Source: a virus
Direction: 5' to 3' (one strand)
IMG/VR virus record: IMGVR_UViG_3300035703_004065
Span: 1-29,069 of that record
DNA: 29,069 nucleotides
The notes under the pieces were generated by a model. It was not told where the DNA came from, ran no database searches, and saw only the letters and a program-made list of their open reading frames with translations. Shown one piece after another: positions 23,793 through 29,069 of the stretch. Position 1 is the stretch's first letter. Each line of letters begins with the position of its first letter. Made by a program: the position numbers and the translations under genes.

Positions 23793-24077
23793 TCATAGCT
23801 CACCGTGCTTTTTCAGTGAATTGAAAATCTGGATCATCAGATAATCATATAACAAGTGCCTGTCTGTTTCAGAAATATCACCTAGGTCATCGTGCAGGGC
23901 TTTGAAAGCCGCAATATGTCGTAACCCTTTTTTAGAGAAATTTACATGCACTCTTTTGTTCTGATTTTTGGTGGCGTCAATCTCGATGAAGTTGTCAATC
24001 CAGCCCGCTTTGCTGAGATGTGTTAAAAGTCTGTTCAAGCCCTCGGGGTCTTTTGGTTGCTTGCGCTTACGTGGCAT
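23793..24077 (-). CDS. small basic protein, second gene of a minus-strand cargo pair
   Basis: 94-aa protein: basic start (MPRKRKQPKDPEG), helix LNRLLTHLSKAGW, strand pair IDNFIEIDATKNQNKRVHVNFSKKG (wing-like), then helices. The shape is that of a winged-helix DNA-binding protein. It lies 16 bp downstream of a 182-aa gene in the same direction, so they probably form one transcript, possibly of toxin-antitoxin type. AT-richer than the tail genes. Confidence 0.55.
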   Translation of the reverse strand: MPRKRKQPKDPEGLNRLLTHLSKAGWIDNFIEIDATKNQNKRVHVNFSKKGLRHIAAFKALHDDLGDISETDRHLLYDYLMIQIFNSLKKHGEL

Positions 24078-24093
24078 GATTGTCTTTTCCGGT

Positions 24094-24642
24094 TTAATTG
24101 TTTGCAGCGGTCAACAATCGGGTTTCATCAAACTCCACGCGCAAGCCAATCGCCTTCATTGCTTCTGTAATCGTATCTTTGTCCTCTTGCAGCATTGGGC
24201 CAATTTCAATCCCAGCACTTTTGAGCCATTGAGCACGAGGCGCAGTCTGTGGGTCGCTTAGCATTTCAGTTGATGACTGCCATGTGCTTGCCGCCAGAAG
24301 AAATCCGATTCTTGGCTTTCTATGCTTCTTCATCACTTTTTCCAGAAACGGCAGCATGTCCTTTGCGGTTAACGCTGAAGGAACCTTCTGCAACCCGTCT
24401 ACATCCAAATTGTAAGAACTTTGATAATCAACGGCCGCTAGAAATTGCACACCAACACTGGAACCAAATTTCTTCGCTGAAGGATCGTCTCCGTTAGGAT
24501 TCTCAAAAGCGTAAGGCTTGAAGATTTGGCCAATAGCAAACCAATCACCTGGAATTATCATGTTAAACGTTGTTGAAATTTCGTCCTTAACCAGTTTGGT
24601 AAATTTCCTGCCTTCCTGAGTCAAGCTTATCTCGGGTGACAA
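24094..24642 (-). CDS. unknown protein, first gene of the minus-strand cargo pair
   Basis: 182-aa protein (from TTG at 24642; the next in-frame ATG is 27 codons on). I recognise no family. Features: LTQEGRKFTKLVKDEIS near the start, FGSSVGVQFLAAVDYQSSYNLD in the middle, FLEKVMKKHRKPRIGFLLAASTW, and a C-terminal AMKAIGLRVEFDETRLL. The TTG codon lies in the complement of the GGTGACA box of the next structural gene, so initiation there is uncertain. Probably co-transcribed with the 94-aa gene. Confidence 0.55.
   Translation of the reverse strand: MSPEISLTQEGRKFTKLVKDEISTTFNMIIPGDWFAIGQIFKPYAFENPNGDDPSAKKFGSSVGVQFLAAVDYQSSYNLDVDGLQKVPSALTAKDMLPFLEKVMKKHRKPRIGFLLAASTWQSSTEMLSDPQTAPRAQWLKSAGIEIGPMLQEDKDTITEAMKAIGLRVEFDETRLLTAANN
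24635..24641 (+). promoter_or_regulatory. GGTGACA box before tail fibre gene
   Basis: GGGTGACA ending 15 nt before the ATG at 24657, in the divergent junction with the cargo gene 24094-24642. Confidence 0.5.
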
Positions 24643-24656
24643 GTTGCTTTTCCTGC

Positions 24657-25832
24657 ATGTCCATTAGTGCCCCCGAACAAGGCGACCCGACGCGGCTGGC
24701 GTTCGCGCTGGCGATTCTAGCGGAGTTGGAATCGTTGCGCGGCGAGATCGGCCAGAGCTTGGGCCTGAGCGGTCTGCCCAATGCCTCCTTTGAAAGCGAC
24801 ACCGACGCGGACGGCATCCCGGATGCGTGGATGTTCACGGCTTACACGGGCGGCAGCGGCCTGCTCGATGACACGACGGCGATCCACGGACGGCGGGCCT
24901 TCGTCATCACCTCGCCCGGTGGCACAGGCAATGGGGGCGGGTATCTCGAAACCACCGATTTCATTGCTGTCTCACCCAACCGGCAGGTGCGGCTGGCGTG
25001 GGAACTGAAAAGCAGCGCGGCAGAAATCCACAACCGGGTGGAACTGCGCTGGTATGCCGCGCCCGATGACGCCGACTACTTATCCACCACCATTCTCTGG
25101 CAGGAAGACACCGCCAATGCCGCCCAATGGATGCCGCACCATGCCCATGCTTATCCTCCGGCAGCCGCACGGTATGCCAAAGTCCGGTTGATTGGCGGGG
25201 ATCCGAGCGACGACACGGCGGGCAGTGTTGGGTGGGATGACCTGCGGCTCCTGCCGGGCGGGCAACTGCCCGTGGTCGAGCGGTATCTGGTCGGGACGGC
25301 GGGCGGAACCGAGCAGGTCGAGGTGGTCACGGCGAGCCGGTATCAGGAGTTTGCGTGGATCTGTCCGGCGGGTGTGACTGAAATCCACGCGCGGCTGTGG
25401 GGCGGGGGCGGCATGGGGTGGAACCAGATCAACGGACACTTTGGCGGCGGGGCGGGCGGGTATGCCGAGGCGCGACTGGCGGTGACACCGGGCCGAAACT
25501 ACACCGTGCGCGTGGGATATGGCGGCACGATGAGCTATCACCACGGCGGCACCTCGCAACTGCTGGACGGGGCAACCGCCTTGGTGAAGGCGGCGGGCGG
25601 ACTGGTGGGCAATCCCCTGTATGCCAACGGCACGGGCGGCACGGCGAACGTCGGTGACCTGTGCATCAGCGGGCAGAGCGGCCAGCCGGTGGTGCATGGC
25701 GGCATCGGTGGATGTGCCGGACGCGGGGGCGCGGGCGGGGCGCAGTTGGGACAGGTCGGATTATTCCCCGGCGGTGGGGGTGCGATGGGGCAGGGGTTGG
25801 GGGCGAACGGGTTGCTGGAAATCGAATACTGA
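24657..25832 (+). CDS. tail fibre/receptor-binding protein, Gly-rich
   Basis: 391-aa protein. After a short helical start, LPNASFESDTDADGIPDAW (thrombospondin type 3/Ca-binding-like, about 41-59) leads into a carbohydrate-binding-like beta-sandwich (RRAFVITSPGGTGNGGG...GSVGWDDLRLLPGGQ, to about 210). The C-terminal half is a Gly-rich tip (LWGGGGMGWN, GGGAGGYAEARLAVTPGRNYTVRVGYGG). Such modules are typical for host-recognition proteins. I start at 24657; reading through from a GTG within the box (24636) would add 7 residues. Confidence 0.75.
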   Translation: MSISAPEQGDPTRLAFALAILAELESLRGEIGQSLGLSGLPNASFESDTDADGIPDAWMFTAYTGGSGLLDDTTAIHGRRAFVITSPGGTGNGGGYLETTDFIAVSPNRQVRLAWELKSSAAEIHNRVELRWYAAPDDADYLSTTILWQEDTANAAQWMPHHAHAYPPAAARYAKVRLIGGDPSDDTAGSVGWDDLRLLPGGQLPVVERYLVGTAGGTEQVEVVTASRYQEFAWICPAGVTEIHARLWGGGGMGWNQINGHFGGGAGGYAEARLAVTPGRNYTVRVGYGGTMSYHHGGTSQLLDGATALVKAAGGLVGNPLYANGTGGTANVGDLCISGQSGQPVVHGGIGGCAGRGGAGGAQLGQVGLFPGGGGAMGQGLGANGLLEIEY

Positions 25833-26944
25833 TGAGAACGGTGCAAGGAACATTGCGGGATGCGCGCGGCTTGCCCGTGCCACATGGTGTGGTGCGCTTC
25901 AAACCGTTATCCACGCCACTGGTGGCCGGGGGCGGCATCGTGACGCTGGGAACGGTGGTGCCCGCCACCGCCAATGCCGCCGGGGTGTTCAACGTGAACC
26001 TGCACCCCGGCGATTACGAAGTGTGGGCGGACGGTAAGAAGCAGTTCCGCATCGGTGTCATCGCCGGAGCGGGTGCCATCACCATCGACCTGCTGGTGAG
26101 CGAGGCATTGGTCTATACCGGGACGGCACTGCCCGCGCTTGATGCCAAGGTGAACCGGAGCGGGGACACGCTGACGGGACCGCTGATGTTGGCGGCAGAC
26201 CCGGTGCAACCGCTCGAAGCCGCCACACGGCAGTTTGTCGAAAGTGAAGTGGCCGTGGTGGCCGGGGAAATGACCGCGTTGGAAACCGCGCTCACGACCA
26301 CGCAGGGGGCGGTGACCGAGTTGGCGGGCGAGGTGGATACGATGGCCGGTGCCGTGTCCGGTCTGGGCGGTGCTGTGACCGACCTTCAGAGCGACGTGGC
26401 CGGATTGGGGAGCGCGGTTGCGGCGGCATCCACCTTGGGACGACACACCCTCTGGTTACCTGCGGCCTCGCTGCTGGCCCGGACCACGAACGGAGCCGCA
26501 CCGGGCACGGTGGAACTGGCGACGAACAAGGTGATGCTCGCCACGCTGGACTTCGATGCCGGCACGCGGGAATACGCGCAGACGCAGATCGCTTTCCCCA
26601 AATCATGGAGCCTTGGCGCGTTGCGGGCCGAGGTGCTGTGGACCGCCGCCAGTGGCAGCGGCAATGTCGTCTGGGCGGTGCAGGCACTGGCCGTGGGCGA
26701 CGATGACGCGCTGGATGCCGCCTTTGGGACGGCGCAGCCCGTGACGGATACGCTCCTCACGGCCAATGATCTGCACCGTACCGCCGAGACGGGCGACATC
26801 GCCGTGGCTTCCGCTATGTCGGGTGACTTGGTGGTGCTGCAAGTGTTCCGGCAACCGGACCATGCCAGCGACACCTTGGCGGTGGACGCGCGGCTGCTGG
26901 GCCTGCGCATCTTCTACACCATCAACGCCGCTACCGATGCTTAA
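25832..26944 (+). CDS. tail fibre protein with coiled-coil stalk
   Basis: 370-aa protein: N-terminal beta domain (VQGTLRDARGLPVPHGVVRF...ANAAGVFNVNLHPGDYEVWADG), then a repeat-like region (LDAKVNRSGDTLTGPLML, a tail fibre motif; about 107-130), a trimeric coiled-coil stalk (about 130-200) and a beta C-terminal domain (KSWSLGALRAEVLWTAASGSGNV...). The start codon overlaps the previous stop by 1 bp (TGATG). Confidence 0.75.
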   Translation: MRTVQGTLRDARGLPVPHGVVRFKPLSTPLVAGGGIVTLGTVVPATANAAGVFNVNLHPGDYEVWADGKKQFRIGVIAGAGAITIDLLVSEALVYTGTALPALDAKVNRSGDTLTGPLMLAADPVQPLEAATRQFVESEVAVVAGEMTALETALTTTQGAVTELAGEVDTMAGAVSGLGGAVTDLQSDVAGLGSAVAAASTLGRHTLWLPAASLLARTTNGAAPGTVELATNKVMLATLDFDAGTREYAQTQIAFPKSWSLGALRAEVLWTAASGSGNVVWAVQALAVGDDDALDAAFGTAQPVTDTLLTANDLHRTAETGDIAVASAMSGDLVVLQVFRQPDHASDTLAVDARLLGLRIFYTINAATDA

Positions 26945-27575
26945 GCTATCCCAACTACACGGCTTTAATAGCAGAGGCAGCAGCTCCCCCATTGGCCTCA
27001 CGGGCACCGTGTGGCAGGTGAATTTTACGACGGCGGGCGGGACGAATCCGGTGGACATGGCGGCGCTGGACCACAACGCGACTGGCAAAGTGTGGAGCCG
27101 GATGCCGAACACGGACAATGGTTCGCTCACGGCGCTACCGACCAGCGAAGGGGTGACGACGCACGGCATCAACTTCTCGTTCACCGGCTCGCTCGGTGGC
27201 AACTGGGGCAACCCGGTCAGCCATGTGGGTTACGGCAGCTACAACTACAACGGCGGCTCCGATGTGACTTGCCAGTTCATCAATCTCCCAGCGGGGACGT
27301 ATGACGTATTGGTTTACGGTCATGGGGCGGCGAACGCTCAGGCTGGGCGGTATAAGGTGCTGGTGGGGGCGACGGATCATGGGTTCAAGGAGACGGCGCA
27401 GACCAGCGCGGCCTGGAATCCGCCCCTGCCGCCGTTCATCGAGAACACCCATTATGTGCGCTGGCACAGTTTGCCTTTGAGCGCGGGGCAGGTGCTCACG
27501 GTCCAAATAACGAACCCGTCCACGGGCGGCTCGGGGTATCGGTTGATCAACATGCTGCAACTCAGGAGAACATGA
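26937..27575 (+). CDS. tail fibre-associated beta-sandwich protein
   Basis: 212-aa protein rich in Gly, Asn, Thr and Ser (GGNWGNPVSHVGYGSYNYNGGSDVTCQF). It carries a carbohydrate-binding-like core (INLPAGTYDVLVYGHG, RYKVLVGATDHG) and ends VLTVQITNPSTGGSGYRLINMLQL, a PEP-CTERM/CBM-like pattern. I infer an accessory receptor-binding or fibre-tip role. It overlaps the genes on both sides. Confidence 0.65.
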   Translation: MLKLSQLHGFNSRGSSSPIGLTGTVWQVNFTTAGGTNPVDMAALDHNATGKVWSRMPNTDNGSLTALPTSEGVTTHGINFSFTGSLGGNWGNPVSHVGYGSYNYNGGSDVTCQFINLPAGTYDVLVYGHGAANAQAGRYKVLVGATDHGFKETAQTSAAWNPPLPPFIENTHYVRWHSLPLSAGQVLTVQITNPSTGGSGYRLINMLQLRRT

Positions 27576-27961
27576 GACTGGTTTACCAAGGACAGGAACG
27601 GATTGAGACGGAGGCGGGGGTGATTGAGACGCTGCTGCGCAAGGGGTGGGAGATCGTGCCCGACCTGCCGCCGGTGTTCTCGCCCCATGTCCTGCTGCTG
27701 GGCCGCATCCAGACCCGCGCGGACGAGATTATTTACGGGCGATACTCGCAGACGACGCAGAACAACATGCAAGCGCGGTTCAGCGAACTGCTGTATCTGG
27801 AACGGCAACGGCCCTTGACGGCCGAGGAAACGGCGGAGCAGGGGAACCTGCTGCTGGTGTACGATTGGGTGCGGCAGGTGCGGGCGCATGCGGGCCAGTT
27901 GACCGCACAGGCACAAGCGGGTGAGCCAGTGGACGTGGAAACCCGCTGGCCGATGGAATAG
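27572..27961 (+). CDS. tail fibre assembly-type protein
   Basis: 129-aa protein after an AGGAG SD. Helical, with KGWEIVPDLPPVFSPHV early and ARFSELLYLERQRPLTAEETAEQGNLLLVYDWVRQVR late, as in small phage proteins at the end of the tail fibre block. I do not recognise the family for certain. The last base of its TAG stop is the first G of the next GGTGACA box. Confidence 0.55.
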   Translation: MRLVYQGQERIETEAGVIETLLRKGWEIVPDLPPVFSPHVLLLGRIQTRADEIIYGRYSQTTQNNMQARFSELLYLERQRPLTAEETAEQGNLLLVYDWVRQVRAHAGQLTAQAQAGEPVDVETRWPME

Positions 27962-27967
27962 GTGACA
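27961..27967 (+). promoter_or_regulatory. GGTGACA box before lysis gene
   Basis: GGTGACA ending 15 nt before the ATG at 27983. It is the only box with the upstream gene on the same strand, and it marks the start of the lysis block. Confidence 0.45.
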
Positions 27968-27982
27968 GGTGGCTCCTGCCGT

Positions 27983-28330
27983 ATGCAGGAACATCTGACA
28001 GACACGGGCAAGGTGGCGGGGATCAACGGGGCGGTGCTCGCCACCGTCACGGTGGCGGACCTTGAAGCGTGGCTGAAGGTGGCCCTGCTGGCGGCGTCAC
28101 TGGTGTACACCATCATCAAGATCGTCGCGGCCCTGCGCGGGCAGCGGCCCGACGACGGTGACGTGCCGGAGGAAAGGACACATGGAAAAGGAGACGTTGG
28201 CACAAACCATAGGAAGGGAAGTGGCGGAGGACGCGCAAGTCATCAAGGAACTGGTGGGCGCGTATCGGACGGGCGGACGAGAGGCGGCGATGAAGGTGCT
28301 GCCGAAACTCATCGAGGAAATCCGCGATGA
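27983..28330 (+). CDS. small membrane protein, holin-like
   Basis: 115 aa from the ATG at 27983: short N-terminus, one clear transmembrane segment (WLKVALLAASLVYTIIKIVAAL, about 30-51) and a charged tail (RGQRPDDGDVPEERTHGKG). The last part, from about residue 67, overlaps the next gene by 149 bp in another frame and is low complexity. Either the tail is a real overlap or the coding end has been extended by a frameshift. Together with the next gene it looks like a holin pair. Confidence 0.6.
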   Translation: MQEHLTDTGKVAGINGAVLATVTVADLEAWLKVALLAASLVYTIIKIVAALRGQRPDDGDVPEERTHGKGDVGTNHRKGSGGGRASHQGTGGRVSDGRTRGGDEGAAETHRGNPR

Positions 28331-28538
28331 CCTGCCGGTGGTGAAGGAGGCGGTGCCCGCGTTCAAGGCGGGCTACAAGTCCACCGAGTTCTGGCTGGCC
28401 CTGTTGCTGGTCGGTGGCAATACCGCGCTGTTCACCCTGACGGGCAAAGCGTTGCCCATCGACGTGAACTTGGTGCTGGCGGCGGTCGTGTCCGTCTATA
28501 CGGCGGTTCGCGGCTTCATCAAGGCCAAGCAGACATAG
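28182..28538 (+). CDS. membrane protein, holin-like
   Basis: 118-aa protein with a strong SD (GGAGGAAAGG) 4 nt before the ATG at 28182. Hydrophilic helical N-terminus (1-65) followed by two predicted transmembrane segments (STEFWLALLLVGGNTALFTL and VNLVLAAVVSVYTAVRGF). This topology fits holins or antiholin partners of the lysis block. No endolysin is visible in the window, so it may lie beyond its edge. Confidence 0.6.
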   Translation: MEKETLAQTIGREVAEDAQVIKELVGAYRTGGREAAMKVLPKLIEEIRDDLPVVKEAVPAFKAGYKSTEFWLALLLVGGNTALFTLTGKALPIDVNLVLAAVVSVYTAVRGFIKAKQT

Positions 28539-28545
28539 CGAACCG

Positions 28546-28575
28546 ACGCTCCGGGGTGAATTCACTTCGGGGCGT
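28546..28575. terminator. hairpin at convergent gene end
   Basis: ACGCTCCGGGGTGAA (28546-28560) is followed directly by its imperfect complement (TTCACTTCGGGGCGT, 28561-28575). The repeat spans the gap between the rightward holin-like gene and the leftward lipoprotein gene and overlaps the end of the latter. It could act as a bidirectional terminator, but there is no T run. Confidence 0.45.
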
Positions 28576-28909
28576 TCCGGCTTTTATGCCACTGGTTCAT
28601 GGTGGCGAAGTGGACAAGGTGCTGGGCGTCGAGGGTGTAGGTGCTTGGTTCAGGGCCGGGGGAAATGCCGTCATCGGGTTTCAACGGCAGCAAGAAGCGT
28701 GAGGCGTAGAGGGTGATGAGGGCGTTGTAGCGTTCACGGGCACGCGCGGTGATGACACCGGAGCCGTCGGCGTTGAACCGCAGGAAACCGGAGTTCTGGG
28801 TGTTGCCATCGAAGGAGGCGACGGCATCCGTGACGGGCTGGGGGCGGACGGTACTGCAGCCGGTGAGCAGGGCACTACTCAGCCAGCAGATTACGAACAG
28901 TCTTTTCAT
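28562..28909 (-). CDS. phage lipoprotein, possible outer-membrane spanin
   Basis: 115-aa lipoprotein: MKRLFVICWLSSALLTGC with lipobox LTGC (Cys18), then a soluble part (VASFDGNTQNSGFLRFN; AQHLVHFATMNQWHK). The frame is open upstream to 28957, but the signal peptide fixes the start at 28909. Its start lies inside the upstream gene, like the Rz/Rz1 pair of two overlapping spanins, although it is longer and less Pro-rich than Rz1. Transcribed leftward, against the lysis and tail operon. Confidence 0.65.
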   Translation of the reverse strand: MKRLFVICWLSSALLTGCSTVRPQPVTDAVASFDGNTQNSGFLRFNADGSGVITARARERYNALITLYASRFLLPLKPDDGISPGPEPSTYTLDAQHLVHFATMNQWHKSRNAPK

Positions 28910-29069
28910 CTTGTTTGGCGACGGCTTTTTCGGCGGTGGATTGGAGTTTGGCGGCATCCTGTGCTTGCGCGGCGTCGCGCATGTCCGGGGAGTTGTTGAG
29001 TTCCTGCTTGCGGTTCACCAGTCCAAGGACCGAGCCGAGCAGGGAAAGCAGGTTGAGCAGCCAGTTCAT
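28875..29069 (-). CDS. small N-anchored membrane protein, possible spanin partner
   Basis: 64-aa protein beginning at the window edge: hydrophobic N-terminus (WLLNLLSLLGSVLGLV), then a charged, Gln/Ala-rich helix (AAQAQDAAKLQSTAEKAVAKQDEK). It fits a signal-anchored inner-membrane protein with a periplasmic coiled coil. The overlap of 35 bp with the lipoprotein gene supports a spanin-like pair. Upstream regulatory sequence lies outside the window. Confidence 0.55.
   Translation of the reverse strand: MNWLLNLLSLLGSVLGLVNRKQELNNSPDMRDAAQAQDAAKLQSTAEKAVAKQDEKTVRNLLAE

Noticed and set aside
24657-25832. Glycine-rich repeats as a separate repeat element
   Set aside because: The GGCGG-rich DNA reflects the Gly-rich tip of the fibre protein in one open frame, not an independent repeat.
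1583-27967. GGTGACA boxes as ordinary Shine-Dalgarno sequences
   Set aside because: GGTGA can pair with the 16S 3' end, but it would then lie about 1-5 nt from the start codon. The observed distance is 13-16 nt, and genes inside overlapping runs lack the motif.
1-29069. CRISPR arrays, tRNA or rRNA genes
   Set aside because: Looked for regular repeat-spacer patterns and tRNA-like cloverleaf ends by eye; nothing convincing was seen. A dedicated search could still find a tRNA.

Overview
The window holds most of a temperate, tailed double-stranded DNA phage (prophage or phage contig) with a long-tailed, lambda-like gene order and high-GC coding sequence. The lipoprotein and small membrane proteins at the right end suggest a Gram-negative host. 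I cannot name the phylum from sequence alone; my impression of a Verrucomicrobiota-type host is only a guess.

Left arm (1-3704, minus strand): tyrosine integrase, small excisionase-like protein, an HTH protein followed by a clear intrinsic terminator, and a full-length IS256-type transposase-like protein that has lost hallmark catalytic residues. A control region (3705-4015) with tandem and inverted repeats separates this arm from the rightward late operon.

DNA-modification module (4016-6344, plus strand, overlapping genes): a ParB-fold protein, a cytosine-C5 DNA methyltransferase and a homologue of CmoA, the enzyme that makes carboxy-S-adenosylmethionine (CxSAM). The methyltransferase carries Arg instead of Asn in motif X (GRSV for the usual GNSV). 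As I recall, that is the position where an engineered Lys lets cytosine methyltransferases accept CxSAM. Together this points to a natural system for writing 5-carboxymethylcytosine into phage DNA. I regard this as the most important finding of the window.

Head and tail (6341-27961, plus): small and large terminase, head-tail joining protein, portal, S49 protease, scaffold-like protein, capsid, connector and terminator proteins, tail tube, tail chaperones, tape measure, tail tip proteins and a receptor-binding set. Lysis genes follow: two small membrane proteins (27983-28538, plus) and, convergent to them, a lipoprotein and a small membrane protein (28562-29069, minus).

Five gene boundaries of the structural operon (after terminase, portal, tail tube, tape measure and tail hub) carry visibly AT-richer genes on the opposite strand. 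They are packed so tightly that stop codons overlap or nearly touch. They include a Mrr-like nuclease and a HEPN/zinc-ribbon protein, which suggests defence or superinfection cargo. Each rightward gene that follows such cargo, and several other first genes of transcription units, has a GGTGACA box 13-16 nt before its start codon. This looks like a shared regulatory signal.
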